Source: Veronia pacifica (GTDB taxonomy: Bacteria; Pseudomonadota; Gammaproteobacteria; Enterobacterales; Vibrionaceae). Taken from it: a stretch of 64,000 nucleotides of DNA. Both the position numbers and the translations under genes were made by a program. The notes beneath the pieces are model-generated. The model was not told the origin of the DNA. It was given only the letters and a program-made list of their open reading frames with translations, and did no database searches. The stretch is from assembly GCF_001707825.1 (NCBI RefSeq), contig NZ_LYBM01000002.1, positions 224,568-288,567 of the forward strand, read 5' to 3'. This document shows positions 9,527-19,349 of the stretch, piece after piece. Positions within the stretch are counted from its first letter, which is position 1. Every line of letters begins with the position of its first letter.

Positions 9527-9731
9527 AATAATGTTTACCCAAGGTTCAGATAATAGCCATCATGGCTTAGTCTGTATTTAAGATTCTGAGGATTAAGTAC
9601 TGTGAAGAAGTTAAGTTCAATATGTTGATTTATAAAATGTTATTTGTCTCCAAAGGGATCGCTGATAATTAGGATGAGTCTCTCTCCGGGCGTGAAAAAT
9701 TGTCTCTTTTATAGGGAAGAACCATTGAGAA

Positions 9732-9760
9732 CGAGCAAACACGGTTATCGTGTTTGCTCG
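9732..9760. terminator. 12-bp perfect inverted repeat downstream of the ABC-F gene
   Basis: CGAGCAAACACG and CGTGTTTGCTCG pair perfectly around a 5-base loop, 27 bases beyond the ABC-F stop. The position suggests a terminator for that minus-strand gene, but there is no T-run after it in that direction. Confidence 0.5.
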
Positions 9761-9787
9761 TATACAGTTTAACTTTTAAGCAAAAGA

Positions 9788-11542
9788 TCACATCGATAAT
9801 GATGTCTTAATGTAATCAATTTCTTTCTGCCATATTTGCTGTTGCTGAACTTTCTGATGTCTCGGCTTACGGTTGAGATCCGCTTCCAACAGCGTTTCTA
9901 GTTCAATCAGCTTTTCCAATAAATCATCAGTTAAATCAAAGCCCGGACTAGGACTTTCCTTGGCTGCTGGTGACGCTTTTTGGAGCGAAGGATGAAGTGT
10001 CGAAACCTCGACCAGTTCTGCATACACTTTGTCGAGATCGTGCCACTCTTCAAGTTTGCCGTCTTTCACCAACCAGAAACGGTTACAACTGGCTTCAATC
10101 AAACTACGATCGTGACTGACCAGAATCAGCCCGCCTGCAAATTCACGGATACTGTCTGCCAGCTCTTCTTTTCCCTCTAAATCTAGGTGGTTTGTGGGCT
10201 CATCAAGCATTAGCATATGGTAATCCGCCAAGGTTAAGCCGACAAAAAGCAGCCTTGATCGTTCGCCACCACTAAGCCCTTCAACGGTTTGCTGATGTCT
10301 GGCGTAGGGAAAACCCGCTTTTATCAGTGCCATTTTAAGGGATTCAGTGGGTAATGGCGCGAACTCACTGAGCGCTTCCATCAGTGTTTGCCGATCATTC
10401 AACTGCTGTAACGATTGATCGTAATAACCAAGCTTACTTTTCGGGTGAAGGCGTATTGCTTCATCGAGCAGTGGTCGGCGTTCATCGTCCTGAAGCGCCG
10501 AAAATTGCTGCCATAACATTCTGAGTAGGGATGATTTACCTGTCCCGTTCTGGCCAAGAATGGCAACCTTGTCACCGCTTTTTAGTTGAAGCTCAGGCGT
10601 GAGATACAAGGCTTCAGCATCGTCAGCAGGGCGAACCTCAACATTGTTTACCTCCAATAGCCTGTTTGCAGGTAACGCCGTACCTTTGAGTTTCAACTGC
10701 CACGGAGTGCCTTCAGACAGCTCTGTTTGACTGGCTTTTAACGCTTCTACACGTTTTTCCATTGTCTTGGCTTTTCGGGACAAATCCTCGTTATCGTAGG
10801 TGTGACCCCATACAGCAAGGCGCTTAGCACTTTTCGCAACGCGGTCTATCTCTTTCTGCTCTTCCTTGAAACGCGCCTCGTCAGCTTCATCCATTGCGGA
10901 TAGCTCTGTACGGGCGGCCGAGCAAGGTAGTCCAAAGCTGTGCAATGTCCGATCGCGCATAATCCAGGTTGCATCGGTAACAGCATCCAATAACTTCTGA
11001 TCATGAGAAACCAGCAAAAATCCCCCTTTGAATGCCTTCAGAAAGCGTTCAAGCCAAAACAGGGTAGGGAGATCCATGTGGTTGCTGGGTTCGTCCAGTA
11101 ACAACAGATCAGGGTTATTGATCAATGCTCTGGCAAGCAGTAAGCGAGTGTGTTCTCCGCCACTTAGTGTACCTGCCGTTAAACTCATGTCTGCCTGATT
11201 AAAACCCATTTCATTCAGCAGAACATCAACACGCCAGATATCAGTTTGTTTTTCCTCATCAGAAAGACGTTCTGATACGGCCTGATGTATGGTTAACGCT
11301 GAGAGTGCAGGCGGTAAGTGCTGCTCGATATACTCAATATGACAATGCTTCGCGAGACTGATGTCACCTTCTTCAGCCGTGATTTTACCGGTTAATAGTT
11401 TTAACAGGGTACTTTTGCCACAGCCGTTATGGCCAACGAGTCCGATACGATCACCTCTGGAAACGGTGAAAGTAATATCGTCCAACAATGGGCCAGAAGT
11501 TGTGTGGTAAGAAACCTGTTTTGCAGATAATAGTGTGCTCAT
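9788..11542 (-). CDS. ABC-F family ATPase
   Basis: 584 residues from the ATG at 11542. A GTG eleven codons upstream is possible but has no better ribosome site. Two ABC ATPase domains and no membrane segments: Walker A GHNGCGKST and GQNGTGKSS, signatures LSGGEHTR and LSGGERSR, Walker B LLLLDEPSNHMDL and LMLDEPTNHLDL. The charged linker between the domains and the C-terminal helical tail are typical of ABC-F proteins, which act on ribosomes in translation quality control or antibiotic protection. The sub-family cannot be fixed from sequence alone. It lies downstream of and co-directional with cmoA-cmoB, but behind their terminator. Confidence 0.85.
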   Translation of the reverse strand: MSTLLSAKQVSYHTTSGPLLDDITFTVSRGDRIGLVGHNGCGKSTLLKLLTGKITAEEGDISLAKHCHIEYIEQHLPPALSALTIHQAVSERLSDEEKQTDIWRVDVLLNEMGFNQADMSLTAGTLSGGEHTRLLLARALINNPDLLLLDEPSNHMDLPTLFWLERFLKAFKGGFLLVSHDQKLLDAVTDATWIMRDRTLHSFGLPCSAARTELSAMDEADEARFKEEQKEIDRVAKSAKRLAVWGHTYDNEDLSRKAKTMEKRVEALKASQTELSEGTPWQLKLKGTALPANRLLEVNNVEVRPADDAEALYLTPELQLKSGDKVAILGQNGTGKSSLLRMLWQQFSALQDDERRPLLDEAIRLHPKSKLGYYDQSLQQLNDRQTLMEALSEFAPLPTESLKMALIKAGFPYARHQQTVEGLSGGERSRLLFVGLTLADYHMLMLDEPTNHLDLEGKEELADSIREFAGGLILVSHDRSLIEASCNRFWLVKDGKLEEWHDLDKVYAELVEVSTLHPSLQKASPAAKESPSPGFDLTDDLLEKLIELETLLEADLNRKPRHQKVQQQQIWQKEIDYIKTSLSM

Positions 11543-11881
11543 CGCATGTACTCGAATCGTCGGTGCGAGAGGCACCAGAAGTCAGAATTGCTGACAACAA
11601 CCCGTAATGCTTGAGGGAAGGTTATTTACTTTGTTGATTGCTTCGCTCAAGCCAGGTTATCGCAGCATGAAAGCGCGAGTGCTTGAGTGGCGAGCATTAC
11701 CAAAGAAGTGTATATGCTTTGTTACACATACATTCATGACCAGTTCCTCCCTTATTGTTAATGATTCCATACAAGTGACACTAAGAAAAGGCACTGAAAT
11801 AGGCAAGAAAGTGGACAGATTTTTTAGGTGCTGGTAACAGTTTGACTCGTTTTAGAAAGAATCCAGCTTATCTGGGTAACA

Positions 11882-11907
11882 AAAAAGACGCCAAATGGCG
11901 TCTTTTT
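11882..11907. terminator. Bidirectional terminator after cmoB
   Basis: AAAAAGACGCC and GGCGTCTTTTT form a perfect 11-bp stem with loop AAAT and A/T tails on both sides. It is 23 bases beyond the cmoB stop. Confidence 0.9.
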
Positions 11908-11930
11908 CGATTCTACTAGACTCGTTCGAA

Positions 11931-12902
11931 TTAATCTGGATTCTTGGCGACCAGGATGGCGCGTTTCGGCGCTGGGTAACCCTCAACAGTCTTGGTTAGG
12001 TCGTCTTGATCCAAGTATTCAGGTAACGAATTGTGTGTCATCCAGTTGGTCGAGCGTTGTTCATCTGTGGTCGTGACACATTCATCGACGATACGAACTT
12101 CAGTAAAGCCCACTTTCTCCAGCCAGACTTTCAGTGCCTTGGCTGACGGGAAGAAGTACACATTCCGCATTTGCGCGTATCTGTCGGTTGGCACCAGCAC
12201 CGCATTTTCATCGCCATCGATAACCAGTGTTTCAAGCACCAGTTCACCGCCTTTCACCAACTGATTTTTAAGTTGTATCAGGTGGTCAAGCGGCGAGCGT
12301 CTATGGTAGAGCACGCCCATGCTGAAAACGGTATCAAATGCTTTTAGCTCAGAAAGTTTTTCAATGCCCAAGGGTAGAAGGTGTGCCCGTTGGTCATTGC
12401 CCATTAGGCGACGAATAGCTTCAAACTGCACAAGGAACAGCTCTGAAGGGTCGATCCCAACTGTCAGCGCTGCACCTTCACCGAGCATACGCCACATGTG
12501 ATAACCGTTACCACAGCCGACATCCAACACATAGCGCCCCTTAAGTGGTGAGATGTGCGGCAGTACGCGATCCCATTTCCAATCAGAGCGCCACTCAGTA
12601 TCTATATGGAGGCCATGAACGGTATAAGGCCCTTTTCGCCACGGGTGGAAACTGCGAAGCAGGTTTTCAAGTTTTGCCTGATGACCCGGTTGTAAATCGC
12701 TGCCTGAACCTATGGTCACGCTGTCTTTCAACTCGACAGTAGAGGGAGCATCTGTCGGGATCTTTTTCAGTACCCGAAGCCACTTTGGCATATCGCCATG
12801 CGGGAGATCTTGCCATTCTGCTAGTTGACTGGGTAACACAGTCAGCCAGTTCTGCAGGCGGTTTTTTGCAATTAGTTGATAGAAATCAGAAAAATCAAAC
12901 AT
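11931..12902 (-). CDS. cmoB: tRNA U34 carboxymethyltransferase
   Basis: 323 residues, the usual CmoB length. It uses carboxy-SAM, made by CmoA, to convert 5-hydroxyuridine at wobble position 34 to cmo5U, which widens codon reading. The sequence shows FHPWRKGPY (K90 region, binds the carboxylate of carboxy-SAM), the SAM motif [15 protein letters not shown] at 125-139 and [14 protein letters not shown]. It follows cmoA on the same strand with a 70-base gap, forming the usual cmoAB pair. Confidence 0.95.
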   Translation of the reverse strand: MFDFSDFYQLIAKNRLQNWLTVLPSQLAEWQDLPHGDMPKWLRVLKKIPTDAPSTVELKDSVTIGSGSDLQPGHQAKLENLLRSFHPWRKGPYTVHGLHIDTEWRSDWKWDRVLPHISPLKGRYVLDVGCGNGYHMWRMLGEGAALTVGIDPSELFLVQFEAIRRLMGNDQRAHLLPLGIEKLSELKAFDTVFSMGVLYHRRSPLDHLIQLKNQLVKGGELVLETLVIDGDENAVLVPTDRYAQMRNVYFFPSAKALKVWLEKVGFTEVRIVDECVTTTDEQRSTNWMTHNSLPEYLDQDDLTKTVEGYPAPKRAILVAKNPD

Positions 12903-12972
12903 GCATTTTCTTTTTGTTAATCAGCTTTAAAGGATGTCGTTTTTGAGCTGTTGTTGCTCACGTCAAAGCACA

Positions 12973-13737
<765 letters not shown>

Positions 13738-13966
13738 TCACTCTGCGTACACCCCGACTGAAAAGAGCATGGAGGCACTTCCGTCAGCCTCCGAAAAGCG
13801 GCGTATTGTAGTGAATTTTAGAGCAGAAGTCTTTAAATGGTTTGTGTCGAAATTATCTGTAATCTTTAGCAGGTTAGGGTGGTTGGAGTTTAGTGCTTGC
13901 TTCAATTCCGTGTTATAACAACTGAAGTTAGTGAAAAAATGCCATTCGCAAAGGATATCAGCGACA

Positions 13967-14728
13967 GTGTTAAACAATCTACTCTGCGAGAGTCAATACG
14001 GCCTGACACGGAAACAGCAGGCACTCATCGAGCGTGAAAAAGAGTTGCTGGGCATCGCCCATAACGTGGTGAAGAAAGAGGGTTTTACTGGCCTCACAAT
14101 GGATAAAGTAGCGTCAGCCAGTGCTTATTCTAAAGGTACTGTCTACAACCATTTCTCCAGTAAAGAAGATCTGATAACTGCCTTAGCCATTATGGCACTG
14201 TCGCAGGAGATGTCGCTGTTCAAACGCGCTGTAATGTTTGACGGTAATTACCGTGAAAAACTTATGGCAGTGCATGCCGCTTACGCGCTCTTTTTCCGTC
14301 TGGAGCCCGCGCTGGCAAACTGTATTCTTTCCTGCCGAACTCCGACGGTGACAGAAAAAAGCTCGCCCGAAAGACTGGAAGGTTTGCGGAAACTGGAAGA
14401 TGAACTTCTGTCGCTATGCGACGAGCTGGTCAAATCTTGTTTAAAGACCGGTGAGCTGAGCGATGTAAGTGGGATACATCCGTCTTCGATTGTCTTTGCC
14501 AATTGGGCAATAGGTTTTGGTGCTAACTCACTATATAACAGCGCACCGGATTCGGAATGTATCAAGCGACTGAGATCTGACCATCCAATTCTTGATTCCT
14601 TAAACCTTCTATTGGATGGCGTTGGCTGGAAGCCCCTTTCTACTGATTTCGACTACGCTGCTTCTTGGCAACGAGTCATGGATGAGATTTTTCCTGAGGA
14701 ATTTTCACTTATCAGTCAGAGTTATTGA
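13967..14728 (+). CDS. TetR/AcrR-family transcriptional regulator
   Basis: About 253 residues from a GTG at 13967, preceded by AAAGGA; an alternative GTG at 13931 would add 12 residues. The N-terminal helix-turn-helix reads GLTMDKVASASAYSKGTVYNHFSSKEDLITAL, a standard TetR DNA-binding domain. The C-terminal ligand domain is family-specific and gives no substrate. It is the last gene before the MMPL array and in the same orientation, so it is the obvious candidate to control it. The shared palindromic boxes upstream of the transporters would suit such a dimeric repressor, but the link is inferred. Confidence 0.85.
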   Translation: MLNNLLCESQYGLTRKQQALIEREKELLGIAHNVVKKEGFTGLTMDKVASASAYSKGTVYNHFSSKEDLITALAIMALSQEMSLFKRAVMFDGNYREKLMAVHAAYALFFRLEPALANCILSCRTPTVTEKSSPERLEGLRKLEDELLSLCDELVKSCLKTGELSDVSGIHPSSIVFANWAIGFGANSLYNSAPDSECIKRLRSDHPILDSLNLLLDGVGWKPLSTDFDYAASWQRVMDEIFPEEFSLISQSY

Positions 14729-14770
14729 CCACTCTACTCAAATACTTTTTCCATTGCATTTCTTGTTATT

Positions 14771-14789
14771 CAGCCGCAATAGTCGGCTG
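14771..14789 (+). terminator. Possible terminator after the TetR-type gene
   Basis: CAGCCG and CGGCTG form a 6-bp stem with a 7-base loop. A T-run follows only about 10 bases later, so this is a weak call. Confidence 0.4.
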
Positions 14790-14993
14790 CCTTAGATCCC
14801 TTTTTATTCATCATCACTATTAATTTAGTGAATTATTAATAATAAGAACCCACTAAAAATGTCTTCTTTTCTAGTCAGTATGAAAGCGAACCTTGCGTTG
14901 CTAATTTTTTGAGCGGATCGGCGGCCTTCAGTCTCTGAGCCACTCCGGGTTCAATGCCTTCTCTTTTTCATTGATATTTACTGACTTTTAGTC

Positions 14994-15012
14994 TGGTACA
15001 ACCAGTTGGACA
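14994..15012 (+). promoter_or_regulatory. Array box 1, copy 1
   Basis: TGGTACAACCAGTTGGACA. It contains the palindrome TGGT-N3-ACCA. The same box, with two differences, lies at 19184 and, with four, at 22291. Each is 76-77 bases before a copy of box 2. Probable operator or activator site; the binding protein is unknown. Confidence 0.65.
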
Positions 15013-15069
15013 TCCTCTTCTCACTGGGTATTTCAGTGTCGTTTCATCAGTGGTTCTCTGTGCAAAAAA

Positions 15070-15083
15070 TGTTCTAGTATGGC
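15070..15083 (+). promoter_or_regulatory. Array box 2, copy 1
   Basis: TGTTCTAGTATGGC, 76 bases downstream of box 1 and about 90 bases before the ATG. The other copies are TGTACTAGCATGGC. It may contain a -10 element (TAGTAT/TAGCAT), but no consistent -35 is visible. Confidence 0.6.
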
Positions 15084-15171
15084 GATTTGGCAGGAATTCA
15101 GAAAGGACCTCTGACAATGTCATCTGTCAGTAGTGTCTGCCGCATTTTATTTTTTGAGTGGGGATATTTTG

Positions 15172-17495
15172 ATGATTGACATGCTAGTTAGTTTGCCAGG
15201 AAAAAGGCCTAAGTTGTTTGTTATGGTCACGCTACTGGTCGTTTTTCTTTGTTCGATCGGACTTAAAGATCTTTATTTCCGTGGTGACTACAAGGTGTTT
15301 TTTCACGACGACAGTCCAGAAATTTCCGCATTTACTGAGCAGAGTGACAGATTTAGTCCATCCCAGGGGATGGTGATTGTCCTTCAGGATCCCAGCGGGG
15401 ATATATTTAACGCTGAGACCCTGAGTTTGATAAGAGACCTGACGGAAAAAGGCTGGTTATTTCCATATGCTGTTCGGTCAGTCTCGGTCGCGAACTTTCA
15501 ACACACCTCAGCGGTCGGTGACGACATGGTCGTGGAACCTTTGGTCGGCCCAGATAACCCTCTTACTGCGGCGGATATTAGCCATATTAAAGACATCGCA
15601 ATGGCCGATCCCAATATCCACGGGGGGTTGATTTCCAAATCAGGCGATTTAGCGCTTGTCAGTGTGTCAGTTCGACTACCTGAGACGGGCAACCTGACCG
15701 TACAGGTAAAAGAAATTGTTGACCATACCAATGCGGTGATTGCTGAGGCACAAAAGAAGGCTCCCAACCTGATCTTTCGAAAAGGCGGAAGTATCGCGCT
15801 CAACGATGCGTTTACCACTGCAGCTGAAAAAGATGTAGAAACGCTCATCCCCATGATGTTTTTTGCTGTCATGGTCTTTCTGGGTTTTTTATTGAAGTCA
15901 TGGCGCTTTGTTTTTGCCACCATGGTGTGCTGGCTTTATCCGTATCGGCAACAATGGGACTCTTGGGATGGAGTGGTCATTATTTATCTAATATCACTGT
16001 TGGCGTACCCATGTTGCTGCTCACGTTGGCGGTAGCAGATTGCGTTCATATCATCACTGGCTATATTCATGGGCTTCACAGGGGTAAAAGCCAAAAAGAA
16101 GCCATTGCGTACACGCTTGAGCTGAATTTCATTGCGTTGTTGGTTACCTCAGTCACCACTTCTTTTGGTTTCCTGATGATGAATGCCTCGGTATCGCCCG
16201 TCTTGGTTGATTTTGGCAACCTTGCTGCTGTCGGTGTCATGATAGCGTTTGTTCTGTCGATCACCCTATTGCCGGCGTTATTGGCAATCATGCCGGTAAA
16301 GGTCACTGCCACAAACATGGAAGTAGACGACCAATCTATGCTGTCGCTTGCTGAATGGGTTATCGCGCATCACCGAAAAATACTGCCTTTCTCTGCGTTG
16401 ATTGTACTTTTGGGCGCTGTATTGATGATGCAGAATCAGCTCAACGATGAGTTGGTCAAATATTTCAACGAGGGGAGTGAATACCGCGAAGATGCCGATT
16501 TCTTTGAGAATCAAGTCGGGAATACCACGCTTTCAATCACCTTTGACACCCAACAAGACCAAGGCATCACGAAGGTTGAGTTTCTCAAAACACTGGATAC
16601 GTTAACCGAGTGGCTTTATGAACAACCGGAAACGAACCATGTATCCAGTATTGTTGATGTGATGCGACGCCTCAATAAGAATTTTAATGGTGACCAGCCA
16701 GAGTATTATCGAATCCCTGACACTGATGAGCTCGCTGCGCAATATCTATTAATGTACGAGATGTCCTTACCCTATGGGCTCGATATGAACAGTCGAATTG
16801 ATATCGGAAAGTCAGCTGTTCGAGTGACGGTGATCATGAAAAGTCTGGGCAGTCAGGAAATGATTGCGATGGAGGAAAGGATAAGAGACTGGATGGCGGT
16901 GAATGCGCCGCAGTACAACTATACGATCACTGATCTGGCAGTCATGTTTGCCCACATTGGTGCGACCAATATGGCGAGTATGCTGGTCACGCTTCCTCTG
17001 GCGCTTCTTGTGATCTCTTCCTTGTTAATCCTCGCTCTGCGCTCATGGCGACTCGGTATCATCAGTCTGATCCCCAACTGCTCACCCATTATCGTAGGTT
17101 TTGGTATCTGGTTCTTGATCTCTGGTGAAATAAATTTGGCTGTTTCCGTTGTTATTTCAATGACCTTGGGAATAGTCGTTGATGACTCCGTCCATTTTCT
17201 CAGTAAATACCGTACGGCCAGAATGTCAGGAAAGTCGCCCGAGGACGCAATTCGCTATGCTTTTGTTACGGTCGGTCGTGCACTCTGGGTAACAACCGTG
17301 GTATTGGCGACAGGATTCAGCATATTGGCAACATCCGAATTTGTGCCTAATTCTAGTTTAGGGCTACTTAGTGGCGTTGTTATTGTGATCGCCCTCCTGG
17401 GAGATTTCTTCATGCTGCCTGCTATTTTGCTCCTCACTGATCGAAAAGTGTATCAAAAAAAGGTTCAGAAACATCCGGAGCGACAATACGAGTAA
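15172..17495 (+). CDS. MMPL/RND-family transporter A1 (frameshifted)
   Basis: With one frameshift repaired this is a 774-residue transporter like its five paralogs. The start ATG at 15172 follows GGGGA. The reading frame breaks at about 15925-15929: KSWRFVFATMV continues as LALSVSATMGLLGWSGHYL only after a shift of one base. Comparison with the paralogs suggests loss of one G (ATGGTGGTGCTG to ATGGTGTGCTG). The layout is TM1, a periplasmic loop (about 35-225), TM2-6, TM7, a second loop and TM8-12. Both proton-relay aspartates are present (ADCVH in TM4, VDDSVH in TM10). The rest of both halves is intact, so a sequencing error or very recent mutation is likely. There is no membrane-fusion protein nearby. 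Confidence 0.8.
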
Positions 17496-17510
17496 CAACA
17501 AGGAGATAAA

Positions 17511-18836
17511 ATGCATCGCTGGTTATTATTATTCCCGTTTCTTATTATTTCTACTGTTGCCGAGGCATTGGAAGCCGAGGCCGAGGCATCAATAGAATAT
17601 CGTCAGTTTTTCAGAGAAGGGGCGCTGGGACAGAAAACGCCCCAGTTTTCCGCCACTTTCTTGCCGACATTGTATTGGGAGAGCGAAGAGGGGGGACATT
17701 CAATCACCTGGACAACGCTCTTTCGGGCTGATTCACTCGATGAAAACCGGTCTCACATTGACGTACGGGAAGCCTACTACCAGACATATTTTGACTTGTA
17801 TGGCAGCCTGGGGGAACTGGCTCTGAAAGTCGGTGCGGCTCAGGTGTTTTGGGGAGTGACCGAATCACAAAATATTGTCAATGTTATTAATCAGTCAGAT
17901 CTGGTTGATAATGTGACTGGTGAAAAACTGGGTCAGCCAATGATTAACGTCAATCTGGATTCTGAGTTCGGCTTTCTCGAATTGTACGTATTGCCTGTGT
18001 TCCGTGAGCGCACTTTTGCCAGTGAATCCGGTCGTTTGGCCTTCCCCGGCGTTGTAAATAATCCGATTTATGAATCGTCCCGCAGGCAAAAGAAAATTGA
18101 TTTAGGTTTTCGCTACTCCTACAGCTTTGACAGTTGGGACATCGGTTTTTCTGCCTTTACGGGCACCAACCGCGAACCCTATTTTGCTGCTCAGGTAAAC
18201 ACACCGGTCGATGAAGATCTGTCCACTGACATCAATATTGTTCCCTACTATGCAAAGATGACTCAGCTTGGCATTGATTTTCAGGCCTTCATTGGCGACT
18301 TTACCTGGAAGCTTGAGGCGATACGGCGTGAGAGTCTGGTCAACCATACAGCGGTGACCACGGGCTTTGAGTACACATTTGTCGGCATCTTTGATACTGA
18401 CAATGACCTTACCCTTTTCTCAGAATATCTCTACGACAGTCGAGATCCAACAGGGCCTGTCAGTATTCAACTTGACCGCAACACGCAAGTATTACTATTG
18501 ATTTCGGATACGCTTTTTGGTGGTTTACTCACACCAGACTTTGATGCGTTGGCTGATGAGCGCCGGATTCTGCCAACGTTTGCAAACAATGACATATTCA
18601 CCGGTGCACGTTGGGTGTTGAATGATATCAATGGCACGGAAGTGCGTGTCGGCTGGTTAATGGATATCGAGTACATTACCTCTCATCTTCTTCAATATGA
18701 AGTCTCGGGACGTTTTGATGAAAGCTTGTCATGGAAAGTAGAGGGGACTTTTTTCAACAGTGAAGATAAACAAGATCCACTTTTTGGTGTGAAGGATGAT
18801 GATTTTGTTAAGGCCGCGTTGACTTACTATTTTTAA
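17511..18836 (+). CDS. Outer-membrane beta-barrel protein A1 of the MMPL array
   Basis: 441 residues with signal peptide MHRWLLLFPFLIISTVAEA and a C-terminal aromatic (TYYF) typical of BAM-assembled barrels. Conserved blocks shared with the three paralogs are HIDVREAYYQ, QVFWGVTESQNIVNVINQSD, PVFRERTFASESGRLAFPG, FTGTNREPYF and NDIFTGARWVLNDINGTEVRVG. It carries an insertion of about 40 residues after EYLYDSRDP, shared only with the barrel at 24800. It follows the transporter by 15 bases with its own AAGGAG site, so the two form one unit. It resembles the DUF1302-like barrels that accompany MMPL transporters elsewhere, but the family assignment is tentative. Probable role: the outer-membrane end of an export or uptake pathway. 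Confidence 0.8.
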   Translation: MHRWLLLFPFLIISTVAEALEAEAEASIEYRQFFREGALGQKTPQFSATFLPTLYWESEEGGHSITWTTLFRADSLDENRSHIDVREAYYQTYFDLYGSLGELALKVGAAQVFWGVTESQNIVNVINQSDLVDNVTGEKLGQPMINVNLDSEFGFLELYVLPVFRERTFASESGRLAFPGVVNNPIYESSRRQKKIDLGFRYSYSFDSWDIGFSAFTGTNREPYFAAQVNTPVDEDLSTDINIVPYYAKMTQLGIDFQAFIGDFTWKLEAIRRESLVNHTAVTTGFEYTFVGIFDTDNDLTLFSEYLYDSRDPTGPVSIQLDRNTQVLLLISDTLFGGLLTPDFDALADERRILPTFANNDIFTGARWVLNDINGTEVRVGWLMDIEYITSHLLQYEVSGRFDESLSWKVEGTFFNSEDKQDPLFGVKDDDFVKAALTYYF

Positions 18837-18842
18837 CTGCGG

Positions 18843-18917
18843 ATTGCTTGATGTGTCAGCTTATTCTTGTGAGGTGATTGCTCTTAATCACTATGCCCTC
18901 CATTGCCATCAAGCAAT
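18843..18917 (+). repeat. Nested inverted repeat after barrel A1
   Basis: A perfect 11-bp outer stem with a 53-base interior that contains a second 6-bp stem. No T-run follows. It could be a structured 3' end or a rho-type terminator. Confidence 0.55.
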
Positions 18918-19183
18918 ATCGAATCCCCAGAATAATAACGTCTCAAACTGGTTCGTAGGAGGTATATAAATATTTCTTCTACGTATATGTGTTTTTATCA
19001 AAGATTAACTCCATTTTATTCTAACAAATGAGAATAAGACTGTTTTTGTCTAGATTGATAGTCATAATTTTAAAAAAGAAAAATGACACTTATTATATTT
19101 AAATATCTGATAATAAAATAAAAAAACGAGTTCATCATAAATATTATTGGTTATTTATCCGAACGCTTACCATCTTTATGAAG

Positions 19184-19202
19184 TGGTCTAACCAGTTGGA
19201 CA
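19184..19202 (+). promoter_or_regulatory. Array box 1, copy 2
   Basis: TGGTCTAACCAGTTGGACA, differing from copy 1 at two positions inside the palindrome spacer. It starts exactly 76 bases before box 2 copy 2. Confidence 0.65.
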
Positions 19203-19259
19203 AAATGTAATTGTTACTAATGAATAAGCAATTCCCTCCATTTATTTTGTGTCACTAAG

Positions 19260-19273
19260 TGTACTAGCATGGC
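19260..19273 (+). promoter_or_regulatory. Array box 2, copy 2
   Basis: TGTACTAGCATGGC, 90 bases before the ATG of transporter A2. It is identical to copy 3 at 22368. Confidence 0.6.
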
Positions 19274-19349
19274 TGCCAATAAGTTAATCAATAATAAGTT
19301 CGGCTGATATCCACTTCTTTTAAATTCAGGCGCTATTTGTGAGGACACA

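Larger units (their letters stand above)
14729..15171. other. Promoter region of the MMPL array, module A1
   Basis: A gene-free stretch holding a possible terminator at 14771 and two boxes (14994-15012 and 15070-15083) that are conserved, with the same spacing, before the transporters at 19350 and 22454. Confidence 0.6.
18837..19349. other. Intergenic region with nested hairpin and array boxes
   Basis: It begins with an 11-bp inverted repeat, ATTGCTTGATG / CATCAAGCAAT (18843-18853 and 18907-18917), enclosing a second stem, GTGATT / AATCAC. Then comes an AT-rich stretch, then box 1 (19184) and box 2 (19260) before transporter A2. Confidence 0.6.

Noticed and set aside
11607..11837. 76-codon reading frame on the plus strand between the ABC-F gene and cmoB
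   Set aside because: No ribosome site, no recognisable domain, odd composition, and it lies between two minus-strand genes; likely chance.
15900..17495. Treating the second half of transporter A1 as a separate gene
   Set aside because: It starts inside a membrane helix, the paralogs are continuous here, and a one-base shift rejoins both parts.
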